From Sphingomonadales bacterium (GTDB taxonomy: Bacteria > Pseudomonadota > Alphaproteobacteria > Sphingomonadales > Sphingomonadaceae), in assembly GCA_016721875.1 (NCBI GenBank), contig JADKHG010000001.1, positions 186,001 to 250,000 of the forward strand: 64,000 nucleotides of DNA, read 5' to 3'. The notes beneath the pieces were generated by a model, which was not told the DNA's origin, ran no database searches, and was given only the letters and a program-made list of their open reading frames with translations. The number at the start of each line of letters is the position of its first letter. Positions within the stretch are counted from its first letter, which is position 1. A program made the translations under genes and the position numbers. Of this stretch, positions 26,027 through 35,685 are shown one piece after another.

Positions 26027-26920
26027 ATGGACAGTTTCCCCAAAAGTGCGCTTGACCGCGTAGAAGCAATGACCGTAGCCGCCAAAGCCGAGCCTTTTCG
26101 CGCGGTTGCCTTTCAAGGCGCACCCGGCGCAAATTCGCATCTGGCGGCGCTGGAAGTTGACCCGGACTGCCTGCCAATTCCTTGTTTTTCTTTTGAAGAT
26201 GCCATCGACGCCGTGAAAGACGGAACTGCCGCCCGCGCGGTGATCCCGATTGAAAATTCGCTGCACGGCCGGGTCGCTGATATCCACTTCCTGCTACCCG
26301 AAAGCGGGTTGTCGATTATCGCCGAGCATTTCATGCGCATCCGCCATGCGCTGATGGCGAAGGATCACTCGGTTCCGCTGACCAGCGCGATGAGCCATCC
26401 GCAGGCGCTGGGGCAATGCCGCCATTATTTGCGCGCGAACAATATCACTCCGATTGCCTATGCCGACACCGCCGCTGCTGCTGCCTATGTTGCCGACAGC
26501 GACAATCCGGGTGCCGCTGCTATCGCTCCGCCGATTGCGGCCGGCATTTACGGGCTCGACCTGATCGAGGAAGGCATTGAAGATGACGATCGCAACACAA
26601 CCCGCTTTGTCGTGTTGGCTCGCGAACCCGTCACTCCTGATCCATCCGATGGGACGTTGATGACAACACTGGTGTTCGAGGTCAAAAACGTGCCTGCGGC
26701 GCTCTATAAGGCGATGGGCGGCTTTGCCACCAACGGCGTCAATATGACCAAGCTGGAAAGCTATCAAAACGGCGCCAGCTTTGCCGCAACCGAATTTTTC
26801 GCCGACATCGAAGGCGCACCCGGCCAACCTGCCGTTGATCGCGCGCTGGAGGAACTGGCATTCCATTGCAATTCTGTGCGCTTACTCGGCACCTACGTTC
26901 AGACCCGCAAACGCGGGTAA
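26027..26920 (+). CDS. pheA: Prephenate dehydratase
   Basis: 297 residues from ATG 26027 (MDSFPKSALDRVEAM). Monofunctional enzyme converting prephenate to phenylpyruvate in phenylalanine synthesis. The catalytic domain has VAFQGAPGANSHLAA and the conserved TRF of DRNTTRFVVLARE; the C-terminal ACT domain (NVPAALYKAMGGFATNGVNM, KLESYQNG) is the site of Phe feedback inhibition. No chorismate mutase domain. The frame is open far upstream, but homology begins at this start. Confidence 0.95.
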   Translation: MDSFPKSALDRVEAMTVAAKAEPFRAVAFQGAPGANSHLAALEVDPDCLPIPCFSFEDAIDAVKDGTAARAVIPIENSLHGRVADIHFLLPESGLSIIAEHFMRIRHALMAKDHSVPLTSAMSHPQALGQCRHYLRANNITPIAYADTAAAAAYVADSDNPGAAAIAPPIAAGIYGLDLIEEGIEDDDRNTTRFVVLAREPVTPDPSDGTLMTTLVFEVKNVPAALYKAMGGFATNGVNMTKLESYQNGASFAATEFFADIEGAPGQPAVDRALEELAFHCNSVRLLGTYVQTRKRG

Positions 26921-26923
26921 GGG

Positions 26924-27478
26924 TTAACCGGGCTGCTTGGTCCGGCGAAGCAAGGCGGTGTCATAACCCAATGACGCGGCGCGATTGCGCAGTGCCTGAT
27001 AGGCCTGTTCGCCTGGGTTCGCCTGACGGTGGAGCAACCAAAGGTAGCGCCCGCTGGGCTCTCCGATAATTACCCATTGATAATCATCGTCCCGGTCCAG
27101 TACCCAATAGTCACCGTAAAAAGGTCCGAAAAAGGATACGCGCAACTTGGCGTTGTTGCTGCCTTCGACAATTTTGGCTTTCCCTATGGCCTGATCCGCT
27201 TTCCCTTCAAGCGAGCCTTTGCGGCAACTGTTGACCACTTTGATGGTGCTGGCCCCGTCGAGGCTATAGTCGGCAGTGACCCCTTCGCAGCCCTTCTGAA
27301 ACCCGGCTTCATAGCGTGCGAGTTCATACCAGCGGCCAAGATAGCGATTCAGATCAACCGATTTGGCTGGCTGTGGCACTGCGGTGTTGCCCACTGGCCC
27401 CTTTTCCAGCGTTGAACAGGCCGAGAGCACGGCGGCGAACACTCCGGCGAGGACGAGTTGTGCGAATTTTCCGCTCAT
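26924..27478 (-). CDS. blc: Outer-membrane lipocalin (Blc-like)
   Basis: 184 residues. Lipoprotein signal MSGKFAQLVLAGVFAAVLSAC with Cys21 lipidated. Lipocalin motif GRWYELARYEAGFQKGCEG near residues 48-66, then family blocks IKVVNSCRKGS and GDYWVLDRDDDYQWVIIGEP. Binds lysophospholipids or fatty acids in the envelope and is often stress induced. Convergent with pheA, with only three bases between the two coding ends. Confidence 0.93.
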   Translation of the reverse strand: MSGKFAQLVLAGVFAAVLSACSTLEKGPVGNTAVPQPAKSVDLNRYLGRWYELARYEAGFQKGCEGVTADYSLDGASTIKVVNSCRKGSLEGKADQAIGKAKIVEGSNNAKLRVSFFGPFYGDYWVLDRDDDYQWVIIGEPSGRYLWLLHRQANPGEQAYQALRNRAASLGYDTALLRRTKQPG

Positions 27479-27518
27479 GCTTTGAAGGTAGGGAGTAATG
27501 GCCGGGTTACAAGCAGGA

Positions 27519-27560
27519 TTGACAGGTTTAGCATTGATCTGTATTACTGAATTAATACAG
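27519..27560 (+). promoter_or_regulatory. Sigma-70-like promoter with a palindromic operator over the -10
   Basis: TTGACA (27519-27524), 17-base spacer, TATTAC (27542-27547). A perfect inverted repeat CTGTATTA-N6-TAATACAG occupies 27539-27560, covering the -10 box and start site. An AGGAG site and the lipoprotein ATG at 27575 follow. The placement suggests direct repression; the spacing and AT-rich half sites are like those bound by small winged-helix repressors. Confidence 0.7.
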
Positions 27561-27574
27561 TAAGGAGTTTGTCC

Positions 27575-28090
27575 ATGCGTTTCATCTTTCTCGCTTTGCC
27601 GTTGGTCCTCGCACTTCCTGCATGCAGTTCAGAGGATGAGCCGTCGCACGGCACCGATGTCACAATCGATGCCAAGACCGACGATGGCAGCGATGTGGCA
27701 ATCAAGGCCGATGGCAGCACCGGCAAAGTGGGAATCAAAATTCCGGGTTTTGATGCCAATATCCGCTTGCCCAAAGTGCTTCTCGACGATGCCAATTTCG
27801 ACATTGACGGTGCCAAGCTTTATCCCGGCTCAACGGTATCCACGGTTAATGTCAAAGCGGATGAAGGCGCAGCAAAAGGCGATCAGGCGCATGTCGTCAT
27901 CGGCTTTACCTCGCCTGCGGAAGCCGCGAAGGTGGGGCCGTGGTTGAAAGAGGAATTTGGCAAAAACAAGATTACATTGTCGGGCGATGGCAATGCACTG
28001 TCTGGCAAAACGTCTGACGGCAACGCATTCACAATCAAGCTGAGCGATGACGGCGGCAAGACCAAGGGTGTGATTGATATCGTCGGGTAA
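27575..28090 (+). CDS. Lipoprotein of unknown function
   Basis: 171 residues from ATG 27575 after AGGAG. Lipobox LPAC (MRFIFLALPLVLALPAC, Cys17). The mature part has repeated Asp/Gly/Lys patterns (DAKTDDGSDVAIKADGSTGKVGIKI) suggesting a beta-solenoid or adhesin-like strand repeat, then a compact C-terminal half (VVIGFTSPAEAAKVGPWLKEE, LSGKTSDGNAFTIKLSDDGG). No named family recognised. Notable for its clear promoter/operator (27519-27560). Confidence 0.8.
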   Translation: MRFIFLALPLVLALPACSSEDEPSHGTDVTIDAKTDDGSDVAIKADGSTGKVGIKIPGFDANIRLPKVLLDDANFDIDGAKLYPGSTVSTVNVKADEGAAKGDQAHVVIGFTSPAEAAKVGPWLKEEFGKNKITLSGDGNALSGKTSDGNAFTIKLSDDGGKTKGVIDIVG

Positions 28091-28264
28091 ATATGTGTTC
28101 GGTGGGGATTAGTGGAATAAATTCAGCAGTTTCCTGCCAGCACCTTGCGCACCGGGACCGTCAACCGCGCGCCGGGGGAGTCGGCTTTTCACTGCAACTC
28201 GTTGCCGTTGTTGGGCAGTTAATAGCAGCCACGGGCGCGATTAGGAAGCGGCTCGTCGATATCG
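28091..28264. other. Intergenic gap with no recognisable feature
   Basis: 174 bases between the lipoprotein gene and the convergent nuclease-like gene. I see no ORF, tRNA or strong terminator here. Confidence 0.5.
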
Positions 28265-29044
28265 TCAAGTGATAGGAAACTTGCTACCTGCGGCGCGACT
28301 ACCATCTATGGAAATGTCCGGCCCGGCCTGCCTGTCATCGCTCGGCTGACCAATCTCCTCGCAAAAGTCGAACCAAGCTTTTCCCAGTCGATTTACGAAA
28401 TCAACTATGCCATCACCTTCCGCATCAGCGTAAGACGGAACCCATATTATGCGTCCATATTCATCGCCGGGGATAACAACATAATGGTTCGTCAGATAAA
28501 TCACCGCGCGAATTGAAGAGCACGAACCATTCAATATGCGGCCAAGGGTAGCCAGCATCAAGCGAGGCGGCAATTCTCGAAAGCCGTCGTTGATCAGCAG
28601 CAGGATACCTTTGTAGCCGTCATATCCAAAATTCTGCTTGGTCGACTTAATTTGGGCATTCGCCTTTTTGACAATTCTTGCAATCGGGGCGCGATGAAGT
28701 TCAATAAAAGCCTTCAAATACGCCGCAGAAACTTCCGGATCGAGTGATAGTGGGGTCTTCCCATATTTTTTCCAAAGCCTGCGATTGACGACCGTCATTT
28801 TCTCACGGAATTGATCAGTGTTTCCAATTTCGGTTTCAAGTGTTTTGAGTTCTATAATGACCTTGTCTTCAGGGAAAATGTAATCGGCATTTTGTACTTC
28901 AGGAGATGGATGCAATGTATCGAGCCGCAACCCGCCAACGCGACCGACGAACGAATTGAAAGTTAGCTCGTCGGCACAGCTTTTTTGCTGGGCGAGATCC
29001 TCCTCGCTGAACCACTCCACACCTTGATTGTCGGTCTTTGGCAT
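28265..29044 (-). CDS. Orphan protein with possible PD-(D/E)XK nuclease core
   Basis: 259 residues from ATG 29044 (MPKTDNQGVEWFSEEDLAQQ). No family recognised with certainty. The segment SPEVQNADYIFPEDKVIIELK (about residues 47-67) fits the D-x(n)-ExK pattern of PD-(D/E)XK nucleases, with predicted beta strands around YIF and VIIELK. Later hydrophobic strands (GILLLINDG, IRAVIYLTNHYVVIP) suggest a mixed alpha/beta core. Base composition is lower in GC than polA, which lies 38 bases upstream, so it may be acquired. The nuclease reading is inference. Confidence 0.55.
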   Translation of the reverse strand: MPKTDNQGVEWFSEEDLAQQKSCADELTFNSFVGRVGGLRLDTLHPSPEVQNADYIFPEDKVIIELKTLETEIGNTDQFREKMTVVNRRLWKKYGKTPLSLDPEVSAAYLKAFIELHRAPIARIVKKANAQIKSTKQNFGYDGYKGILLLINDGFRELPPRLMLATLGRILNGSCSSIRAVIYLTNHYVVIPGDEYGRIIWVPSYADAEGDGIVDFVNRLGKAWFDFCEEIGQPSDDRQAGPDISIDGSRAAGSKFPIT

Positions 29045-29082
29045 CAAAACACAGCTTTGTTCTATGTTTCCACCGAATCGAA

Positions 29083-31897
29083 CTAATGCGCCGCTCCCCA
29101 ACTCGGCCCCGTGCCAATCTCCACCCCAGCGGTACCGACAGCTTGACCATAGGCTCTGCCGCGCCCGCCATCACAGCCTCAATCACCTTGCTCGCAGCGG
29201 CGACATCGCCTTCGGGCAGTTCGAACACCAGTTCGTCATGCACCTGCAGCAGCATCTTCACATGGGGCAATCCGGCCTCGGCCAATGCCGCCTCATCCGG
29301 ACCATGGCGCGTTTGATGATGTCGGCGCTGGTGCCCTGAATAGGGGCGTTGATCGCGGCGCGTTCGCTGCCTTGGCGTTCGGCACCATTGCCGGATTTGA
29401 TCCGTGGGAACCAGCATTTGCGGCCGAACAAAGTGGTCGTATGGCCACTCTCGCGCACGCTCTCCAGCGTTTCCTGGATGTAGCTGTTGATGCCGGGGAA
29501 GCGCTTGAAATAGGCGTCGATCAAGGCTTGCGCATCCTCGGGCGTCGACTCAAGCCGCTTTGCCAGCCCCCAGCGCGAAATGCCGTAGAGGATCGAAAAG
29601 TTGATCGTCTTCGCACGGCCGCGTGTGTCGCGGTTGACCTCGCCATACAGTTCCTGCGCAGTGCGGGCGTGGATGTCCTCGCCCGCCTCGAACGCTTCTC
29701 GCAGCGGCCCGACGTCGGCGATATGCGCCGCCAACCGCAGCTCGATCTGGCTATAGTCGGCGGACAGGATGACATTACCCGGTTCGGCGACAAAGGCGTC
29801 GCGGATTTGCCGCCCGATTTCGGTGCGGATCGGGATATTCTGCAAGTTGGGGTCAGTCGAGGCCAGCCGCCCGGTCTGTGCACCGGCCAGACTATAGCTG
29901 GTATGAACGCGGCCGGTCTTGGAGTTGATCTGGTCCTGCAGCGTATCGGTGTAGGTCGATTTCAGCTTTTGCAGCTGCCGCCAGTCGAGCACCTCTCGCT
30001 CAATCTCCCCCCCCTGCCCCGCCAGATCCCCCAGCACGGTCACGGCGGTCGAATATTGCCCCGACTTGCCCTTCTTCCCGCCTTTATGCCCCAACTTCCC
30101 GCAAAGAAGTTCGCCCAATTGCACCGGGCTGCCAAGGTTGAACGGCTGGCCCGCAAGCGCGTGTATCTCGATCTCCAACGCACCCATTGCTTCGGCAAAT
30201 TCGCCGGACAGCCGTGACAGCACCGCGCGGTCCACCTTAATCCCTTCGCATTCCATTTTAGAAAGCACCGGCACCACGGGCCGATCGACCATCTCATAAA
30301 CCCGCGTCGCCTTTTCCGGGCTCAGCCGCAGTTTCAGATGGTGCCAAAGCCGTAGGGTCACATCGGCATCCTCGGCGGCATATTTGGTCGCCTCGGCAAC
30401 GGGGACAGCGGCGAAGCTGATCTGGCTTTTGCCCGTCCCGGTCAGCGATTTATAGCTAATTGGCTTATGCCCCAGATAAAGCTCGGACAGTTCGTCCATG
30501 CCGTGGCCATGATCGCCCGCGTCCAGATCAAAGCTCATCACCATTGTGTCGTCAAACGGACGGATTGCGATGCCATGCTGGCGTAGCACCGACATATCAT
30601 ATTTAAGGTTCTGCCCGACCTTCAGGACAGCATCATCTTCGAGCAAATCCTTGATCCGCGAAAGCGCATCGGCGAGCGGAATTTGCACGGGTTTTTCAGC
30701 TAGCAAATCAGTGCCGCCATGCGCCAAAGGCACATAGCAAGCCTCACCCGGAGCGATGGCCAGACTGAATCCCACCAGCCGCGCGGTCACGGCTTCCAGA
30801 CTGTCGGTCTCGGTATCGAACCCGCAAACCCCAGCTTCGCGCGCCTTTGCTATCCAATGGTCGAGCCGAGCGACATCGGTCACGCATTCATACGCACTCG
30901 CGTCAATCGGCGGCATTTGCGCAGGCTTCGGCGCCGCACCGGCAGTGGGCGCGCGCGCGGCACCATCGCCTTTGGTCACTGTCTGCGGAGCACCCGCAAT
31001 CGCCTTGTTGGCCGCAGCCGTGTCAGTCACCTGACCGATGCGCTTCAGCAAAGAGGCGAAACCATGATGCTGGAGGAAAGCAGTAAGCGGCGGCTCGGGG
31101 ATTTCACCAAGCACCATGTCATCAAGTGTTACCGGCAGCGGGCAGTCCTCTTTCAATGTCACCAGCACCCGCGACAGCCGCGCCTTATCCTCATGCTCGA
31201 TCAAATTGTCGCGCATCTTTGACGGCTTCATCTCGGGCGCCGCCGCCAGCACAGCGTCGAGATTGCCAAATTCCTGGATCAGCTTGGTAGCGGTCTTGGG
31301 GCCAATGCCGGGGACGCCCGGAATATTGTCCGAACTGTCGCCCATCAGCGCCAGCACATCACCCACCAATTCCGGCCCGACGCCGAATTTCTCCTCCACC
31401 TGTTCACGGTGGATGCGGATATTCTTCATCGTGTCGAGCATGTCGACCTGGGGGCCGACCAGCTGCATCAAATCCTTGTCCGACGACACAATCGTCACCT
31501 GCCACCCTTGCGCGACGGCAGCACGGGTGTAGCTGGCGATCATATCGTCGGCCTCGACATTTTCTTCTTCGATCATCGGCAGAGAGAAGGCGAGCGTCGC
31601 GTCGCGGATCATCGGGAATTGCGGACGCAAATCTTCGGGAGCAGGCGGGCGATTGGCTTTATATTGGTCGTAAATATCGTTGCGGAAACTCGTGCCCGCC
31701 TTGTCGAGCACCACTGCCATATGCGTCGGCCCATCGGCTTTGTGGAGATCGTCGGCCAGCTTCCACAACATGGTGGTATAGCCATAAACCGCCCCGACCG
31801 GTTCACCATGGACATTGGTCAGCGGCGGCAGCCGGTGATAGGCGCGGAAAATATAGGCGGAGCCATCGACAAGGTAGAGATGCTTTTGTTCGGACAT
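29083..31897 (-). pseudogene. polA: DNA polymerase I, two frameshifts near the 3' end
   Basis: Three domains in order: 5'-3' exonuclease (MSEQKHLYLVDGSAYIFRAY; DSSDNIPGVPGIGPKTA), 3'-5' exonuclease (GFDTETDSLEA near residue 360, with the DxE motif present, so proofreading may be active), and polymerase (SADYSQIELRLAAHIA motif A; QVHDELVFELPE motif C). The frame slips near 29293 and at the C run 29124-29127; one added base each gives RAMVRMEAALAEAGLPHVKM and VPLGVEIGTGPSW. Rebuilt length about 938 residues, usual for alphaproteobacteria. PolA fills gaps and removes RNA primers. Two homopolymer-type losses in so conserved a region suggest consensus error. Confidence 0.93.
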
Positions 31898-32002
31898 GCC
31901 GCCGGATTAGCAGCGGCAGCCGCGCGAGTCTTGAGCAAAAGACCTTGCCGATTTCGAAAATGGCTAGTCGTTGCCCCGGTAATATGCCAGCCATGCGCGC
32001 AC

Positions 32003-33045
32003 ATGACCAGTTTCGAACAATTCGACATGATGGCACGTGGTGGTTCGCTCGCATTGCTTGCGCTTTGGAGCTGGACCCTTGTCCGCGACCACCCGAAAAT
32101 ACTGGCCGCGCGGTTGGCTGTGCTAATGAATTTGGCGATTGCTTGCTATCTGATTGTTACAACGGCACCGCCGGACGATTAAAATCTGACGCAAATAATT
32201 CTGGCACTGGGGGCTGGGGCGACGCCAGGTTTGTTTTGGTTGTTTGCCCGCGCTTGGTTCGATGATGAAAGCCGTGTGAGCAAAATCGCTATTGCGCTGG
32301 TCGCGCTATCCATTGCCAATGTCTTTGTGTTGCAGCTGACTTTCGCAGACAAGCCGCCGATATTCTATGCCTCTGCAATAATCTTCCGGGTCGGTATGCT
32401 GGCATTTGGCGCCGCTGGGCTTTGGATAGCGTGGCGCGGTCGCAATGATGACCTGATCGAAAGCCGCCGCAAATTGCGCCCGTTGATCGTCATGGTTGTC
32501 GGCGGATATGTCCTGTTGGTTGGCGTTGCCGAGATGGTCGTCTTCAACGATTTCGGACCGCGCTGGTTCATGCAGAGCGTTGGCAGCAGTATCGTGTTTG
32601 TCACCTTCGCCTGTTGTGCCGCCATGTTCGGGATGCGCCAAACCGACCTTTTCGGGCCAAGCACTGCTCCTGCAAAGGCTCCCTCAACAAAACTCGCAGC
32701 GGACGATCCGCTGGTGCCAAAGTGCTTGCTTTCATGGAAAGCGAAATGCCGCACCGCGATGAGACGATGTCGATCGCCAAACTCTCTGCGCAACTGAACG
32801 AGCAGGAATATCGCTTGCGCCGGACAATCAACGGTCAGATGGGGCATCGCAATTTTGCGGCCTTCCTCAACGGATTTCGTCTGGCCGAAGTGAAAGCCGC
32901 GCTCGTGGACCCAACCCAAAAGGATGTGACGATCATCACCATTGCCTTGGATGCAGGCTTTGGATCGCTCGGTCCCTTCAATCGCGCATTTCGGGAAGCC
33001 GAAGGAATGACCCCCAGCGAATATCGCGCCCGCGCCACTGGCTGA
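32003..33045 (+). pseudogene. AraC-family regulator with membrane N-terminus; in-frame stop and frameshift
   Basis: Begins MTSFEQFDMMARGGSLALLA with hydrophobic helices, then an in-frame TAA at 32180-32182, after which the same frame continues with more transmembrane segments (IAIALVALSIANVFVLQLTF, LIVMVVGGYVLLVGVAEMVV, IVFVTFACCAAMF). A one-base loss at about 32719 precedes the C-terminal AraC helix-turn-helix (MSIAKLSAQLNEQEYRLRR, VTIITIALDAGFGSLGPFNRAF, EGMTPSEYR). The intact protein would be about 347 residues: seven-helix-type membrane sensor plus AraC DNA-binding domain. The signal it senses is unknown. Divergent from polA. Confidence 0.75.
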
Positions 33046-33139
33046 TTCCGGAATCGGCTAGCCTATTTTCAAAATGCCGCAGTAATGTGATGCTGAAACA
33101 GGCAGTTGGTGGGCACCAACTGCAAAAGGATTTTAGTCA

Positions 33140-33958
33140 ATGGCTACCGGCATCGCTCCGCTCGATATATTGCTGAACCACGGGACCGAGGTGTTCACCT
33201 TTGATTTCGGGCGATATCTGATCGCGGCCTCGCTGACCTTTGCGATAGTATGGGTGCTGCGCCACACAGCGATCAAGTCGCGCAAGATCCAGAGCCGTGA
33301 AGCGACTGCCGCCGATATGCGGCGCGAGTTCCTGCAATCAGTGCAATCGGCTTTGGTCTATACCTTTGGCGCCGCCTTCCTGATCTGGGGGCGGGAGGAA
33401 GGGCTGTTTTACGACGTGTTCGGCGTGAGCTTCGGCCTTGGCACCGATCTGCTGATTCTGGCTGCGATTGTCATCGCCCACGATGCCTATTTCTATTGGG
33501 CGCATCGCATCATGCACCATCCCAAATTGTTCAAGCACTTCCACCGCGCGCATCACCGTTCAATCACGCCGACGCCATGGGCGGCCTATAGCTTCGCCAT
33601 TCCGGAAGCTGCGGCGATGTTCCTGTTTGTCCCTATCTGGCAGTTTTTCGTGCCAACACCGGGGTGGGTGATGTTTGCTTGGCTCAATTTCCAGATCATC
33701 CGCAACGCCATGGGTCATGCCGGTTTTGAATTCTTCCCGCGCTGGTGGCTTTCAACACCGATGACTCGCTGGATCAACACGACGGTGCATCATGACCTGC
33801 ATCATAATGGCGGCTTCAATACCAATTACGGCCTTTATTTCACCTGGTGGGACAAGTGGATGGGCACCGAGCACCCGCGCTATCGGGATAAGTTTGACGA
33901 GGTGGTCAGCCGCGGCGCTCTGCGCAGCTTTGATAAGGAGCCGGTTCCGGCGGAATAG
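33140..33958 (+). CDS. Sterol desaturase / fatty acid hydroxylase family membrane protein
   Basis: 272 residues. Membrane di-iron oxygenase with the histidine clusters of the family: HDAYFYWAHRIMHH, FKHFHRAHHRS, and TTVHHDLHHNGGFNTNYG (HxxxH, HxxHH, HxxHH type). Hydrophobic segments precede each cluster. Likely hydroxylates or desaturates a lipid; in sphingomonads such enzymes act on carotenoids, hopanoids or fatty acids, and the context does not resolve which. Confidence 0.92.
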   Translation: MATGIAPLDILLNHGTEVFTFDFGRYLIAASLTFAIVWVLRHTAIKSRKIQSREATAADMRREFLQSVQSALVYTFGAAFLIWGREEGLFYDVFGVSFGLGTDLLILAAIVIAHDAYFYWAHRIMHHPKLFKHFHRAHHRSITPTPWAAYSFAIPEAAAMFLFVPIWQFFVPTPGWVMFAWLNFQIIRNAMGHAGFEFFPRWWLSTPMTRWINTTVHHDLHHNGGFNTNYGLYFTWWDKWMGTEHPRYRDKFDEVVSRGALRSFDKEPVPAE

Positions 33959-33967
33959 GCGCTTGCT

Positions 33968-34441
33968 CTAAAGCGCGTCATCTCCCCATAGCCGCTCCGC
34001 CTCGATAAAGCCGGTGCGACCGGCGACATCCATGCGGCACCAGCCCTTGGCGCATTCTTCGATGCGACCGACTACGCCGGGCTCTACCCGCCAAGCAATG
34101 CGGCCGGTGGCGCTTGGTTCGTCGCGCAGTGCGCCAACGCCTGATCCGATAACCAACGCCGTGCGCTCAGGGCTCAGCAGACGGACATGCATCCAGCCCT
34201 GATCGCCATCTGGATCCTCGATCTTGCGCCAGACGCTGTGGACCGACACCACCTTCACTGGCAGCTTTTGGCGTTTATAGACCCATTTGACCGGAAATTC
34301 GGTGCTGGGCCCGGTGCGCATCCGTGCCTCGGGCTCGTCGAGCGACGCCCAATATGGTGTTTTGCGCTCGACTTGCGCTTCCACCGCAACTGCCCCCAGA
34401 AGCGTTGCCACCGTCGCGGCAAGAATAAGTTTTGTGTTCAT
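33968..34441 (-). CDS. Exported SH3-domain protein
   Basis: 157 residues from ATG 34441 (MNTKLILAATVATLLGAVAVEA, signal peptide); the GTG- or ATG-extended start upstream adds only four residues. Two SH3-like (bacterial SH3_3/DUF1058) units: WASLDEPEARMRTGPSTEFP...VWRKIEDPDGDQGWMHVRLL, and GALRDEPSATGRIAWRVEPG...GWCRMDVAGRTGFIE. Probably binds peptidoglycan or partner peptides in the periplasm. Convergent with the hydroxylase gene. Confidence 0.88.
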   Translation of the reverse strand: MNTKLILAATVATLLGAVAVEAQVERKTPYWASLDEPEARMRTGPSTEFPVKWVYKRQKLPVKVVSVHSVWRKIEDPDGDQGWMHVRLLSPERTALVIGSGVGALRDEPSATGRIAWRVEPGVVGRIEECAKGWCRMDVAGRTGFIEAERLWGDDAL

Positions 34442-34549
34442 TTTTACTGTCATAAATTGCCAACCCCTACCCGCCTATAGTGTAAGCCATGCCGACAGTT
34501 CAAGGTCGATGACTTGACGCAAGGGCTTGGCCGGTCTTAGGGCGGGTGC

Positions 34550-35548
34550 ATGACCGAATTTGCCCGGATCGAACGGCCCAAGGTTGCCGTCACCAGAAAG
34601 CTGCTCGCTCCTATCGAGGCGCGCATGTCCGAATTGTTTGATGCTTCGTTGAACGACGACGATCACGAGATGACCGCAGAGGAAATCGTGGCTTTGGCGC
34701 AAGGCTGTGATGTGCTGGTCCCAACCGTCACCGACCGGATCGACGCCGCACTGATTGAGGCGCTGCCGGCATCGGTCAAGCTGATCGCAAATTTCGGCGC
34801 GGGCGTGAACCATATCGACCTGAAGGCGGCAAAGGCGCGCGGGATCCTCGTCACCAACACCCCCGGTGTTTTCACCGATGATACAGCCGACCTGACCATG
34901 GCGCTGATCCTCAACGTGCCGCGTCGTCTGGGCGAAGGCCATAGAATGATGCGCAGCGGCGAATGGAAAGGCTGGAGCCCGACCGGAATGCTAGGCCACC
35001 GTGTCGGCGGCAAGACGCTGGGCATTGTCGGCTTTGGTCGCATTGGCGAAGCGGTGGCGCTGCGCGCGCGTGCCTTTGGCCTCAACATCTTGTACAACAA
35101 GCGCAACCGCCTTCCCGCCAGTCTTGAGGAGGAGCTCGGTGTCACATTCGAACCCGATCTCGACCGGCTGGTGGCGAAGAGCGACATCATCACCCTGCAC
35201 TGCCCGTTGAGCGCCGAAACCGACAAGTTGATGAGCCGCGAGCGGATCGCGCTGATGAAACGCGACGGCTATCTGATCAACAGCTCGCGCGGTGAACTGG
35301 TCGATGAGGATGCGCTGATCGAAGCATTGAGCCGCGGCAAAATCGCGGGCGCTGGGCTGGACGTTTATACCCATGAACCGGCGGTCGATTCGCGCTTCCT
35401 CAACATTCCCAATGTCGTGCTGCTGCCGCATCTCGGCAGCGCAACTTTTGAAGGGCGTGAGGCATCGGGCGAAAAAGTGATCGCCAATATCCGCATTTTC
35501 TCCGACGGCCACCGTCCACCCGATCAGGTATTGGAAGGCTGGGCATAG
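34550..35548 (+). CDS. D-2-hydroxyacid dehydrogenase (glyoxylate/hydroxypyruvate reductase type)
   Basis: 332 residues. NAD-binding motif GIVGFGRIGEAVALRARAFG near residues 158-177, catalytic Arg in NSSRGELVDEDAL, and catalytic His in VLLPHLGSATFEGREA. Of the GyaR-like family that reduces glyoxylate or hydroxypyruvate. Unlike SerA at 17043-18626, it has no ACT domain. Possible roles: detoxifying glyoxylate or glycerate formation. Monocistronic. Confidence 0.9.
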   Translation: MTEFARIERPKVAVTRKLLAPIEARMSELFDASLNDDDHEMTAEEIVALAQGCDVLVPTVTDRIDAALIEALPASVKLIANFGAGVNHIDLKAAKARGILVTNTPGVFTDDTADLTMALILNVPRRLGEGHRMMRSGEWKGWSPTGMLGHRVGGKTLGIVGFGRIGEAVALRARAFGLNILYNKRNRLPASLEEELGVTFEPDLDRLVAKSDIITLHCPLSAETDKLMSRERIALMKRDGYLINSSRGELVDEDALIEALSRGKIAGAGLDVYTHEPAVDSRFLNIPNVVLLPHLGSATFEGREASGEKVIANIRIFSDGHRPPDQVLEGWA

Positions 35549-35685
35549 TTATTGCCCGGACGCAATTTCATATCGTCCCAACACGCGACACCGCAATTTT
35601 TGGATTGAGACTAAAGCCCCGCTCGCCTAGAGCGTTGCGCAATTCATGGGCAGCAAGCGCCTGACAGACAAGACGACGGGGGACA

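Noticed and set aside
34550..35548. Second copy of serA
   Set aside because: It lacks the intervening and ACT domains and has the shorter glyoxylate reductase layout.
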